A DNA stretch of 64,000 bases, taken from the NCBI GenBank assembly GCA_006503535.1, contig QYRS01000001.1, positions 3,162,001-3,226,000 on the forward strand. Direction: 5' to 3'. Below the pieces are notes generated by a model that made no database searches, was not told the origin of the DNA, and worked only from the letters and a program-made list of their open reading frames with translations. This DNA is from Arthrinium phaeospermum. Taxonomy: Eukaryota; Ascomycota; Sordariomycetes; Amphisphaeriales; Apiosporaceae. Shown here piece after piece: positions 11,008-23,449 of this stretch. Numbering within the stretch: the stretch's first letter is position 1; each line of letters starts with the position of its first letter. The position numbers and the translations under genes were made by a program.

Positions 11008-11952
11008 ATGTCCACCAACCCTTCAGCCACAGACACAACACTTGAGCTAATCTTGAAGGACGGGAGAAGACTCTGCTATAGTACTTTTGGCGCGAGTGGG
11101 TCAACCCCGGCCGCCTCCGCGCAGCTCCCCACAGCATTCCTCTTCCACGGTTTCCCGGGGTCCCACTACGAAGGCCATGCAGTCCATGAGGCCGCCTCGA
11201 GCCACGGCATTCGGATCATTTCCGTCAGCCGACCCGGGTACGCTGGCTCGAGCCCGGAGCCGAAGCGCACCATCAGCTCCTTCGCACTCGACGTCCTTGA
11301 GCTGGCCGACCATCTCCGCCTCCCGCGCTTCGCCGTCATCGGCATCTCCGGGGGCGGACCCTATGCGCTAGGCTGCATCGCCAAGATCCCCGCCGAGCGC
11401 CTTGCCGGCACGATAGTGGTGTCGGGCATGTACCCCGCGAGCCTAGGCCTCAGCGAAATGATGCTATCGAACCGCGTCATCTTCAACCTGGCCCCCTGGG
11501 CACCGTGGCTCATCGGCTACCTCTTCGACAGCAGTCTCGGGGCCGCCGCGAGGGACGTGGCGAACCCGGAGAAGCTGAAGGCGACCCTCGAGGGGGGTTT
11601 TAAAAGCATGCCGCCCGAAGACCTGCGGGTCGTCGAGGCCGACGGGGGCAAGCTCCTCGACATCTTCACCACGAGCATGCGGGAGGCCTTCCGTGACGGG
11701 GCGGCCGGTGCGGCCTGCGAGGCGGCGCTGTTTGGCAATCCCTGGGACTTTGAGCTGGGCACACTGCCGGTGAGGACGGGGGAGCTGGTGATCTACCACG
11801 GGCGGAAGGATGTACACGTCCCCTGTCGGATGGCCACAGAAGCGGCGGCGGAGATGCGCGGGGCGCAGCTCATTGTCGAAGAGGCCCAGGGGCATACCCT
11901 CGGATTCTGCAAAGCGGATGAGATTATGGGGAGATTAAGACAGATGCTATGA
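11008..11952 (+). CDS. Alpha/beta hydrolase
   Basis: An uninterrupted frame of 314 aa with the full alpha/beta-hydrolase layout. The oxyanion-hole motif is HGFPGS (near residue 48), the nucleophile elbow is GISGG with Ser114, the acid is probably the Asp of GRKDVHVP (near residue 270), and the histidine is in QGHTLGF (near 298). There is no signal peptide, so it is probably cytosolic. The substrate is unknown. Epoxide- or ester-type hydrolysis, or release or trimming of a metabolite intermediate, would fit its position. It lies convergently to the NRPS (3' ends about 660 bp apart) and has two copies of the cluster palindrome upstream, so I place it in the cluster. Confidence 0.85.
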   Translation: MSTNPSATDTTLELILKDGRRLCYSTFGASGSTPAASAQLPTAFLFHGFPGSHYEGHAVHEAASSHGIRIISVSRPGYAGSSPEPKRTISSFALDVLELADHLRLPRFAVIGISGGGPYALGCIAKIPAERLAGTIVVSGMYPASLGLSEMMLSNRVIFNLAPWAPWLIGYLFDSSLGAAARDVANPEKLKATLEGGFKSMPPEDLRVVEADGGKLLDIFTTSMREAFRDGAAGAACEAALFGNPWDFELGTLPVRTGELVIYHGRKDVHVPCRMATEAAAEMRGAQLIVEEAQGHTLGFCKADEIMGRLRQML

Positions 11953-12611
11953 AGGTACTAGTAAACAGTATTAGTGGCATTTTCCTCCGCCTACGCTCGT
12001 TGGGTTTGTCAGTGACGGAAGCTGCGCCGACGGCCTTTAAACTATTAGCCCGACGTTTTGTACATTTCGATGGAAGCTGCCTGTAGCACCCCCTAAAGCA
12101 AATCATGGGTCCTTCTCAAGTAGGTCCCTTGTAGCGCAGACGCAGGACGCTCTGGCCACCAAATTACTGTAATATCTCCATCTGCGAAGTTGTCAATTTG
12201 GCATTGAACGAATGTAGTTGTATGTTGAAGTCCTATGGCCTTCGAGTTGCGAGGAGTGCACTGGCAAACAATGTAGGCTCGGCCTTGGTTGCTAGAACCC
12301 CGCCACTAGGGGCCAAGAGGCACCTACCACCAATTGCCTAGCGGGGACCAGATCACTTCTCCAACCTGCCATCATCATCTACCAGCATGAAGCTCACCAC
12401 CACGTGTTACCTAGTCGTGGCTTTTGGCAATCGTATCTATATCAATTGAGCCGATCAATCTATATTAAACAATTGATATATCTAAGTATTATGTTTTTCT
12501 ATATTCTCTATATACCTATATCTTACGCTATTTGACAGCTTGCACGTGAAGGAAACGCGCTCAACGAATCCCAGCCAGCCCACAAACACATTACACACAG
12601 CTTCTCTGTCT
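11953..12611. other. Convergent 3' intergenic region
   Basis: It lies between the 3' ends of the hydrolase and the NRPS. It is AT-rich at 12420-12540 with an 11-bp inverted repeat, and has a CACGTG E-box at 12401-12406. No gene is seen. Confidence 0.5.
12438..12480. terminator. Inverted repeat between convergent genes
   Basis: Arms TATATCAATTG (12438-12448) and CAATTGATATA (12470-12480) are perfect 11-bp complements separated by 21 nt, inside AT-rich sequence. The location between two converging genes suggests a shared 3'-end or polyadenylation region. A chance AT-rich palindrome is also possible. Confidence 0.3.
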
Positions 12612-15600
12612 CTATTGATCGCCCGCCCGGATTAGGGTCATTTCCTCTCCCGTCTTTTCCAGATCCTCTTCCTTTATTTCCAGCAATGTCGAAACGTCCA
12701 TGTCTCCCTCCGCCGTCACGAGGGCACGCACAACGACATCGAGAACTGCGACAAGTCTCTTTACCTCTTTATCCGCGACGACCGAGTCGGCAAAGTACAC
12801 CATGATGTCCATACTCTGCAGCTCCTTGCCCCGCATCACCGGGGATATGATGACGATGAAAGGCATCCCATTGTCCCAAAACAGGGGCTGGGGTCTCCTT
12901 TCCAGACCAATCCCGCCAGCCGGTGGCTCGGCATACGGATCAACCGCCTGCACAATGACCAATGGCGCCACGTCACAAGCTGCCTGCGCTTCCGGATGTA
13001 ACTTCGCCACAGTCTTGAAGTTGGCCTGCTCGTAGGGTGCGAGACTCACGAGTTGCTCTCGGACATGGGCGATGAAGTCTGATGAGGTTGATCCCCGTTC
13101 AGAGTGCCGCAAACGCAGCGGCAAGTTGTTGACCGTGGGACCAAGCAGATCTTCGATTCCGGGGACCGAGTCGATGGTCCGGCCTGTCGAGACCACGCGC
13201 AGGACGGTATCGGCGGTTCGTAGCTGCTCGTGGAAGGCGAGTCCAAGGGCCGCATACCCCAACTCGGCAGGTGTTTTATACGCACGTACACCGGTCGCGC
13301 CCTGCGGAAGCTGGATACTGTGTCGCAAGAAAGTGTTGGACGAGAGTCCCTGTGCTGTCACCTTGGCGAACGCCCGCGTTGATACCCCGAGCAGAGCGTC
13401 GTGCCAGAACGTCGCGGTCTCGGCACGGCCTTGCTGATGCAGGATCGCCTTCATGAAGTGCCGGAAGTCCACTCTCTGCTCCTGGTCGGTCGCTTCTTCG
13501 CCCTTCCCGTCGGCGAGGCGCGTATACTCGAGGTCGAGCAACGCGAACAACTTATTCAAACTCCAGGCGTCGTATACGATATGGTGCAGCGTCACGACAA
13601 GCCACATCTCGTTAACGATGGTGAAGTGGGTCAACGACTGCCCAGAGCTCAACGTTCGCTTCTGTTCGTATGAGAGGAAGGCGTCAAACTCGGCGGCTGG
13701 GCATTTCGTATGGTGGATCTCGCCAGGGGACCGCAAAACAACCTGGAGAAGTTCGTCCTCAAGAGACACTACGCGGGTGCGCATGATATCATGAGTCGAG
13801 ACTATCCGACGCCAGGCGCGAGCGAGACGGTCTACGTCGACGTTTTCAGGGATCTTGAACACATTCTGCATCCACAGGGCGCCCGGTCGCACAAGACCAT
13901 AGTTGAATAGGTCCCGCTGCGTCGGAGTTACGGGATAGGCGTCGACCACCTCTTCCACCCAGACCCCGCAATCTTCTGCCACCTTCGCCTTCAGCGAGTC
14001 TATGCTCGAACCAGTCGCTGATTCTGGCAGCAAGGAAAAGGCAGGGATTTCTGTGGGTGCCGTACCCTGGGAATCTGGCGTCCTGCCTTCGACCAAGGCT
14101 GCCAGGTCGCTGAGCTGGGGGCATTTGTAGATGTCTTGCACCGTCAGCGATACGTTGATGGTACGTGCGAGGGAAGCCAGCTTGATGGCCACGATTGAGT
14201 CTCCGCCACACTCGAAGAAGTCCGCCTCGACGCCGAAGTCTTCCGGTCCCAGGTTCATTACGGTAGACCACAGGTTATGCAAAAGCTTCTCCACCTTGGT
14301 CTGGGGCGCTTGCAGCTCGCGCTGCGTTGTCAAAGAGAAGCGAGCCAGGCCACCAAATCCCAGGTCGGCAACAAGCGCACGGAGGCGCTTCCTGTCTGTC
14401 TTGGCCGAAGCGTTCAGCGGCATGCTTGTCAGCGCCACGAAGAAGCTGGGGATCGTGAAAGCCGGCAAGACCGAGGAAAGTTTGCTCCGGAGACCTTCGG
14501 TACGTTCGACAAAGTCCCGAAGAGCCTCCTCGTCCTCCACAACAGCCACCTCGTTACGGTTCTGGGGATGACCAAACGATGCCGTGCTCACAAACGCCGC
14601 CAGTTTCGAATCCGACCTGTCCGCGGGGTTCTCAATCATCTCGACGGCTACTTCCAGCCCGACTTGGCCGAGCCCACCCAAAGCGACGCGGATCTTATCC
14701 TCCACGTCTCCAACGTCCACTTTGAGTCCATGGAGCTTCACTTGAGTGTCCTTGCGGCCGAGGAATTGCACGCGACCGCCAGGCATCCAACGTGCCAGGT
14801 CACCCATGCGGTATATCCTGTTCTTGCCTTCACCAAGGAATGCCAGCTTCTCAACAAATGCATGTTTCGTCTTTTCGGGGTTATTGTAATATCCCCCGGC
14901 GATGTTGGGGCCCTCGACGACAAGCTCACCGATGGCCCCGATGGGCATGAGCCGATTGCAGTCTTCGGGATCAACAATCCAGGTCGCGCAACCCAAGGAG
15001 CAGCCGATGTCAGATCCAATATCGGCCGTGGTAAAGTGCGGATGTGCGTGACTCCAGATTGACGTCTCCGCCGGGCCAAACGAGTTGATGAGATGCAGCC
15101 TCGGGGCCCATGTGTTGATGTTGGTGACGGTGGCCGTCTCGCCTCCGTAGAGCAGCGTCCGAAGGGTCGGCACTTTCAGCGGATCCAAAAGAGATGCGAC
15201 ACTGGGAGTCAAAAAGGCCCAGTCGACGCGCATGCGTTCCATCGCTGCAGTTAGGTCGTTCATGTTCATACGCTCCTCGTCGGAGGGGATACAAACCTAG
15301 ACTTGGGTCAGCACTACTTCTCTAGCGCTTTCAAAAGGGATCAGGAAGGCTTACCGTGGCACCGCGTGTGAGCGAGGTGAAGATCTCTCCGATACTGACA
15401 TCCGACGTGTATGCCGTAAACTGCAGGTTCCTTCCACCCTTGTTGTAGCAAAGCGTCTCACCGTGGCCACGCATGCTACTGCAGAACGCTGTATGGTCGA
15501 TCATAATGGCCTTAGGCTTACCAGTACTACCACTGGTGAAAAGCAAAAACGCCAGGTGATCCGGTGTGACAGTGGCCTCGTTTGTTCCTGCCAGGCTGGC

Positions 15601-18600
15601 ATCCACTTTCATGGATGGACCGACACACATGTAACGGGGAAAGCAGTCTTTGACAAGCGCGAGATTTCCCTCACTACAGAGTACGAACTCGGCGTCGACG
15701 TCAGAGACCAACGACTGTAGCACATCTGCCGGCTGCGCCGGGTTCAGAGCGACGTTGGCCGCGCCGACCTTCATCACAGCCATCATGGCGACCACGGCCC
15801 AGAGGCTCTTTTCAAACACGAGAGGCACATGCATTCCCGGGCGTATGCCACAAGAGGTCCACAAGTGGTCGGCCAGGCGATTAGACAGGTCTTCGAGCTC
15901 AAGGTATGTCAACGACCCCTCGTGAGAAACGAGCGCCTCGGCCTCGGGTTGTTCACGAACTCGTTCCCCGAAAAGTTCGTGGATCAAGTCCCTCATCGGC
16001 TCGGGGACGACTCCGTTCCATTCCCGCATCTCTTCGATGTCTTCGGGGGCAGCGAGGTCCAGATCTGCAATACGAAGCACGCTACCGTCGGAGTGGCCAG
16101 ATATTTGGGCCACAATGTGTGTCATCTGGCGGAGGAATCGCTGTACTTCGTCAGGTTTCAACACGTTGTCATCATGGGTGGCGACGAGGTGCAGCTCCTG
16201 TCCCGATACGGTAGCCTCGAGGACCAACGCGCAGTTGTGGTATCCATTGTCTAGCCCAGTGGGCGGCTCGATCTTGAACTGGACCGCCCCGGCTGCCTCA
16301 GCATCCACATTCTGCGGTGCAGATGCGTGAGGTTCGTCGACCTGGACCACGAGTAGACTTTGGGAATCCACGGTAGCCAGGGCCTCGGCGGTATACTGTT
16401 TGATGGTCTGCAGGCCTTCTTGCTCGTATGCCAGCATCTCAGCCGATTCGGCTTGGACCGCGGCAAGGACATCCTCAACACGCGTCTCGCGGGGAATGCG
16501 GACTCGAATCGGGATAGTGGCCAGGGTCGGACCGGCCACTAAGTCAGCCGATGGCAAGAGATGAGATGCGCGTCCATAAACGGTCGAGGCGAAGACAATG
16601 TCGTCGGTGCATGAGTATGCGCCGAGGATGATGGCAAACGCGGTGCGAAGCCACGTCGTTGGGGTAAAGCTCCCCGCATCTACAGTGTCGGGTAGACGAC
16701 TCGTTCTTGTCTGCACGCAGTTGGATCTTGGGCGGAAGTCTGGGCTTGGCAGCTCGGGCCAAGAGAGTCTAGGGAGACCGTCGACATAACGCTGCCAAAA
16801 CTCCCGGCTCTTCTCGCGATCTCTGCTTTCGAGACACTGGATGAAAACGTTGAACTGCGTCAAGTCCGGTGTCGGCATGCCCGCATATGCGCGTCGGAAG
16901 GCCGTCGTTAGAAGAGCGATCATCCATCCATCGAAGATTGCGTGGTGAATTGTCATGACGAAGTGGTCTTTGCCCGTCTTCTGATCCCTGAACAACGCCA
17001 ACCTGAGCATATCGTCTCCGGCCTGCATCTTGTCTCTTGTGTCAAGCTTGCGGTACTCCTCCAAGCCCCGCGCCTTCCTCCACCGTGGCTTCGATCGCAA
17101 CACCGCTTGCATCAGGCGGATGGTGCCGTCATCCTTGGCTAACGGAAAGAAGCGCGTCCTTAGCACCGGCCAATCGTCCAGCACCGTAGACCATGCCTTC
17201 TTGAATCGAGCCTGGTCAATGTCGGGTGACAGGGTGTGTACCATCTGGGCGACGTAGGTGCCACGGCCGTCTTGCGACAGGGCTAATAGCCCCTCCTGGA
17301 GTGGTGTGCAGGGATAGATGTCCTCGACGTCACCCACATCGACTCCAAAGTACTCTGCGGCGGATTCGGCCGCCCCATTATCAGTTGATGCAGTACCAAC
17401 CATGGCAAAGGGAGCTGGGACCGCGACCGTGGTATCATCCGACCCTTCGAGAGCTGCCTCAGCAAGCCCCCGTTTATCGTCTACCACGACGACGGCCTGT
17501 GCCATCTCGCCCAGAGTCGGTGCCTTGAAGATTTGCTCGACGGATACCTTGAGGTTGTGACGCCCGGCTAGCGAGACGAGACGCATGGCCGATAGCGAGT
17601 CGCCGCCTACCTTGAAGAAGCTATCCCTCACGTCCAAGTCAAGCTCACGTCCGAGGGTAGCAGCCCACAATCGTGCGAGAAGCTTCTCCATGACCGTACC
17701 GGGTGCATTCAGCTGTCTGGAGGAAGACTGGGTACCTAGGCGAACGAGCTCCTCGGTCGGCACCATGGACGCGAGCATTTTCAGTACTTTGCGGTCCGTC
17801 TTGGCGGATGCCGTGAGGGGCATCTCGCCCAGCGGAACATAAGCAGCCGGCACCATATGACTCGGGAGCACCCTCTTCAGAGCGTCTTCGAGGCCATCTA
17901 GCGCTTCTTGCAGAGGCGCTGGGACCTCATGTGAAAGAAGCGAGAGCAAGCTTTCGGTCTCCGAGCCTGACTTTGGTGGGGTGGCATTGCCGGCCGCGAG
18001 GACGGGTTTCTTTGGGGCAATGAAGGCTGCTAGAATCCGTGGCGATCCGGCAGGGTGGGGGTTGACAACATCGACCGCGACCATCATCTCGTCCGGAACG
18101 TGGCGACGAATTTGGTGCTCAATCTCTCCAAGCTCGACACGTAAGCCGTTGAGCTTCACTTGGTGGTCCCGCCGCCCAAGGAACTGTACCATGCCATTGG
18201 GGAGGAACCGCGCAAGATCGCCGCTCCTGTATAGCCTCATGGATTTTCGGTCAGCCGGCTTCCAAACGGGGTCCGACACGAAGGTCGCCTGCGTCTTCTC
18301 TGGCGCATTCAGGTAACCAGCTGCGACGTTTGGTCCATCAGTCAGCAATTCGCCTATGGCCCCGATGGGCAAGAGCTTGTTGTAGTCGTCGGGATCAGTG
18401 ATCCATGTCGCACAGCCAACGCCATAGCCGATGTTACTGCCAATATCACCCAGTTCTACGGGGCGCGGGACACAATGCGTCCAGATGGAGCACTCGGCTG
18501 GGCCGAAGCTATTGATCAGATACAGCGACGGGGCCCAGGTGGCAAAGTTCTCGGGCGATGCCGTTTCTCCACCAAACACCAGTGTCCTCAACAACGGCAC

Positions 18601-20244
18601 CTCGGAAGGCCCTAGCAAGGTCGCGACGCTTGGCGTGAAGAATGCCCAGTTGACGCCCAGGTCGCGCATAGAGCCGGCGATGTTGTTTTTGCGATCCCAC
18701 TCGGATGGGACGCAGACACAAGACCCGAGAGACAGGGAAGTGAAGATCTCTCCGATGCTTACGTCAGAGGTGTAGGCCGTGTACTGGAAGTTGCGCGAGC
18801 CTGGCCCCGTTGAGAAACGGAGAACCTCGCCGTGCCCTCTCATGCTGCTGGCGAAGGCCTTGTGGGGTATTAAGATGCCCTTGGGCGTACCCGTCGAGCC
18901 AGAGGTGAAGAGGACGAATGCAGTGGTGTCGGGAGATATCGTAACCTCGGTGCTGAGACGGGGCTGAGGTGGTCTGGCAGAAAGGGCTCGAAGCGTGTTG
19001 GCGTCTAGGACAACGTTGCGGCGACCGAACCCGGAAGCCAGGTCGCGGTTTTGCGCACTACTGACCACGATGCATTCTCCCATGCCCGTCACGAGGTTGG
19101 CCAGGCGCTCGGGTGGTTGTGCTGGATCCAAGGCGACACTGGCGCCGCCCGCCTTCAGAACCGCTAGCATCGCCACGATAGCAAGACCGCATTTGTTGAA
19201 CACCAAAGGTACGTACGAGCCCTGCTTGACACCAACGGAGCGCAGCAGCCTGGCGAACTGCTCGGATACCCTGTCTAGTTCCGCATACGTCCATTCGCCG
19301 TCGCGGGCGCAGATGGCCGGCTTGTCGGGCTGCAAGTCGGCTCTATCCTCGAAGAGGCTATGTACTGTCCGTTCCAGGGGCTCGGGGACATTGCCGTTCC
19401 ACACCTTGAGCTCCTCCCAGTGGGAGCTTGGGACGTGGTCGATCTCCTTCAGCCTGGTCTCGGGGCTCATGGAGCACGTCTGTTGTAGGACGTACTCGAA
19501 GTGGGATAGAAGACGTTCGACCTGGATGAGTTCGAGCGCAACGGGATCGTAATCCACCTCGACCGAGATCGAGCCGTCGTGGCCCTGGGGTGTGACTACT
19601 AGGACTAACGCGTAGTCATACACGTTCTCGCTTGGTCCCTGTGCGCTTGAGGAACTCACAGTGACCAGGCTCTGGAATGAACATGCTGCCATGCAGTGCT
19701 CATCGATGGCTTTGATGTTATCTTTGCCGTAGTGGCTGTGGGTCGTCATGGCCTCAATCTGCGCCCGCACGTTACGAAAGAAATCTGAAATGTTGGTGTC
19801 GAGAGTGTCTATAGTGACACGCTGCGGCACGACGGCCAAGGCAAGGCCGGATGTGAGGTCCCGGTCGTATGTAGGCAGACCAGCGCCAAAGACGACGTCG
19901 GACCCCTGATACTGGGAAAGGGTCAGAGCCCAAGCTCCGTGTATCCATGCAGCGCGTGATTGAAGGGAATCTTGGGTGGGAAAGTGTATCTGTATGCTCT
20001 TCTGTGTGTGACTGGTTGCCTGGGCGCGGTGCCCGGCTGGCACCTCGGGGAAGCTGGGATTCGGGCAGCTCTGCAGTGTCTGAGCCCAGAAGCTTCGTGC
20101 GGCCTCGGCCTCGGCCTTGTCGGCCGGCTGCTTTTCAAGATGTTCCTCGAATTTGGGGAGGGAGGCATCTTGGGCGACGACGGCGCGAGTGATGGCCATG
20201 TCGTGGGGCTCGGACCGAACAGGTCCCTCTGTTAAGGCGCCCAT
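12612..20244 (-). CDS. Two-module non-ribosomal peptide synthetase
   Basis: Exons 20244-15355 and 15296-12612 are joined in phase 0 across a 58-nt intron (GTAAGC...TCTAG) inside the second A domain; about 2524 aa. Order: partial C (residues about 30-270, no HHxxxDG), A1 (about 283-830; TSGSTGTPKG near 446), T1 (GGDSLSAM near 880), C (about 960-1370; HHAIFDGW near 1100), A2 (about 1400-1920; TSGSTGKPK near 1572), T2 (GGDSIVAI near 1997), terminal C (about 2060-2500; HHIVYDAW near 2205). There is no thioesterase, reductase, epimerase or methyltransferase, so release is probably by the terminal C domain, as in many fungal NRPSs. Hand alignment to the GrsA ten-residue code gives DVGFVGSIWK for A1 and DVGFLGSIWK for A2, so both may load the same or a similar substrate; I cannot name it. 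The first Met of the frame, a true ATG, starts the protein. The palindrome at 20811 lies upstream. Confidence 0.93.
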
Positions 20245-21440
20245 CTTGTAATTTGGTATGTGATTATGAGTGAGAGACGCTTAGGCGGGAAGTAGGGCGC
20301 CTCAAAAGTAAGTGTATGAAGGATGTGTAACTGACAGAGCTGTCTTAATGATACAATTGGAGTTGAGTTGAAGTTCAGTATGCGTCAACGAAGCATTATC
20401 AAGGACTCAGGTATGTATACAAGACTCTCCTGACGGCAACTCACGCCCATGAAAACAGCTATTGTTGATCAACGCTCTGACGTGGTTTCAATGACACACC
20501 TATGCTGTGTTCACGCGGCGTTATTCCCTGCGAATCTTATTCTAGACTGCTTCGGCCAAAGCAACCGCATCAGTGGTTCTTGTTACTTGGGTCAGGAACT
20601 CCCGCTAATGTCGAAACTCTAACTCCTGGTGTGCCTAGAGTTCGTCGGGTCTTGAGTGGCCGCACCAGTTCTATGCGTGATATGCCGTCGTGTTTCATCC
20701 AAGTTCTGGAGTACGAGTGGTCCATCGCCGCGTAGAAGTGTGCATTCACAATGCGTGCAGGGGGGTCGGTGGTTGATGTTGACCCCGTGGATTGGGGCGT
20801 GGGGCCATTGGTGGCACCACTCGGGGGTTACACCAACTCCACGATACCCCGGCCAAGGATGTAACCCACCACGGTTCTCGTCACCCACGTGCCTGGCATA
20901 TGGAGTCAGGGTCCTGCCGGGATCCCTGCATGTTTCATCTGATAACAGAATAGGGAAAAAGGCAAGAAAGAGAAGGTCAATACCAACCTGCCAAAGGGCT
21001 GCAGCTGGATTGGGCCCCTGCTTTTAATGGTGCAATGATGACTTGGCGGTATAGTAAAGACTTCAGACGGCAGTTCGCATCCCAATAACCAACGAGAAAC
21101 CACCGTGACGTAACTGGCATCTCGTTGTGGTGGCGCTGAGTTGAAATGCAGTACTGTAGGCGCGGGTGATACTTCGCCATTTCTCTTTATTTCCTTTCTA
21201 CATTTTGGATTTCTATTGAGCCTCCCTGGCAGTTGAAGTCTCATCACACGATTCTGTCTTTAATGAAATGGCATTATCAATGGGAATTTCAATGGTATAT
21301 CAATGGCTAGCAAAAGTTTGTCATAACGTCTCATAGTGGTGATATGAACTATCTATCTGCTATAAAAGTTTCAATCTGATATCGTGACATCATTCGCCTT
21401 GGTATCTTGCTGAATATGCTCGAAGGACAGCCGATACCCA
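20245..21440. other. NRPS promoter region
   Basis: About 1.2 kb between the NRPS start codon and the 3' end of the terpene synthase gene. It contains the cluster palindrome at 20811-20820. No coding frame is supported. Confidence 0.5.
20811..20820. promoter_or_regulatory. Cluster palindrome GTGGCACCAC, copy 4
   Basis: It lies 567 bp upstream of the NRPS start codon, which is the nearest gene start reading away from it. Confidence 0.55.
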
Positions 21441-23209
21441 TTACACCTTCGCCGTTGAGCCATTCATGGGCGCAGGAATGGGCAGCCGCATCTTGCGCGT
21501 CTCGCGCACCAACAGACCCTCTTCACGGTTGAAGTACCTCTCCGTCCAGAAACTGTGTGTCCAGATTAGTCTTCTTTCGGGAGGAGAACGGATGGGGGAC
21601 TGGGTGGTATGGAAACTCACCTCCATAGGAGACAGCCCAACGCAATGTTCCGAATCCCTTCGAGGTAGCTGTAGACTATGCGGTCGGTCTTTGAGCCCCA
21701 GCTGGGCATCTTCATCAGGGCCTCGTACCACCGCTGGTAGCAGCCGTCCAGCATCCGGCCCGTCTCGTCGACAGCATCTTGGAGTGACCAGCCCTGGCTG
21801 CGGAGGATGTTGATTATGGAGAGATCTTCTCCCGACAACTGGCGAGATTGTTAGACAAGGAAGTTCGCAGATAGGGGTGCCTTCCATGGACTTACTATAT
21901 CTTTTTTGTACGACAATATGTCGTTGTGGCTATAACACGTGTCAGTAAAATTTGCATCTCAACTCACTGGGCCCAAACCTACATAGCAACAAGATCCACA
22001 GAGACCTCCTGACAAGCCTTTAGAGACGGATGGTTGATGACTTCTTCGGGGACCTCGATCCCAAGTGCGTACCTATGAGCATGTCAGTCTAACCGTGGGT
22101 GAATGTCGCCGAGCGAGATAAGGGGATGGGTTCACGAACTCGACAAGAGCCATACATGGCATCGCAGCCACGGTCGACCGCCGGAAAGCCATGAACTCGT
22201 CCACCGTTATCGTATCTAGTTCCATCTTGCGCGAGTTGACTTGGGCGAGGACGCCAAGCATGTACTGTTCAACATCTGTAGGGGCAATGTCAGTAAGAGA
22301 CGGAAAAGGGGGATCTGACAATAGGTATGTCTTGACTTACATCTCTTGTATCGATACTGAAGCACTTTACCGCGAACAAGTTGTCAGCCCGTGTCCTATT
22401 GAATTAAACTCCTCAGTTTCTTAGCACCAGCTCTTGAACCTACCAGGTGATGCCCGCTAGATAGTTCCCGGTCAGCTCGACTTCTTGTTGAGAGGCTGTG
22501 GTAGTTGATCTCTCACCTTCTTAAATTTCCGGTAGACGTGCTGGAAGATGTAGCCGAGCGGATGCTCGTCACGCGGTATGCCAGGGTGGCCGTCATCCAA
22601 CAAGGACATCATATAGATGATTTCCCGTGCTGCGCCGTAGATATCGTCCTTCAGATGGCCCTCGTCGAACTCTGCCAGCCCAGGGGGTCAGTGGGAGGAA
22701 AAAACAAAGGGGACAACACGCAACGTACGATCGTCCCAATAGAAAGCCTAAGAACATCATTAGCAAGACTTGTCTCTATTCTCCAGATGCCCACGGAGAG
22801 AGGAGTACTAACCCAGTGGTTCCAGTCGATCAAGAGTCGCAACGATTCGGCGTCGCAGTGCGGTCCAACCCACCACGAGACCATGTAGGCGAAATCGGCT
22901 CGACTATTCCTGGCGGCCTGCTTTTCGCTATAGCCTAGAATCCTTTGAGGGGGCGAGGGAAGACTGTCAGAAACCGTGATCCGGCTAACTACAAACTGAG
23001 TGGCTTTATGATACATACTCTGCAACCCACGCATCCGCCTCCTTCTTGACCTCGGCATAATGCGGGTTCTGGACAAGCTCGACGGACATGATGGAGGTGA
23101 ACATGTCTGGCACAAGCAACTCGACCTCGCCCGCGGCGACATTATCTTCTGTAGTATGGTTTATGATGGAAGCACTGGGAAGAACAGGTTCGACCAGCGA
23201 AGGGGCCAT
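21441..23209 (-). CDS. Class I terpene synthase (sesquiterpene-synthase type)
   Basis: Eleven exons: 23209-23019, 22963-22813, 22747-22729, 22671-22517, 22456-22444, 22364-22341, 22275-22140, 22072-21983, 21929-21896, 21838-21621 and 21552-21441. They total 1143 nt, 380 aa, in one frame. The Asp-rich Mg2+ motif reads DDQFDEG (residues 119-125). The second metal motif NDxxSxxxD is NDILSYKKD (262-270), and the closing Arg-Tyr pair is RY (349-350). The length and motifs are those of fungal farnesyl-diphosphate cyclases; no prenyltransferase domain is fused. The first ATG in frame is at 23209; an upstream GTG is not needed. Three exons are only 13, 19 and 24 nt. The donor after exon 7 (GTTCGT) is weak but is the only one that restores the conserved LVEYALG segment. 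It is divergent from the P450 gene, with two palindromes between them. Confidence 0.9.
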
Positions 23210-23439
23210 CTTGTCGATGAGCACGGTCTCAATGCGATTATACGTGGCGCCGCGATAGGGAACTTGGAATTTATGTGAGATGGGGTCTTATTGTTGTGCA
23301 ATAATTGTTCAAAGATAGATTAAGGATTAGAAGGGCAATCCGTTGATGTCCAGGCTCCCAAGGGCAGTCATGTACTTGGGCGTGGGATGCTGAGTACATA
23401 GTCTTTCCCGTCCCAGGATCGATGGAGCCTATGGGGCGG

Positions 23440-23449
23440 GTGGTACCAC
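23440..23449. promoter_or_regulatory. Cluster palindrome GTGGTACCAC, copy 5
   Basis: 231 bp from the terpene synthase start codon and about 380 bp from the P450 start codon. A further TGCCAC follows directly. Confidence 0.6.
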
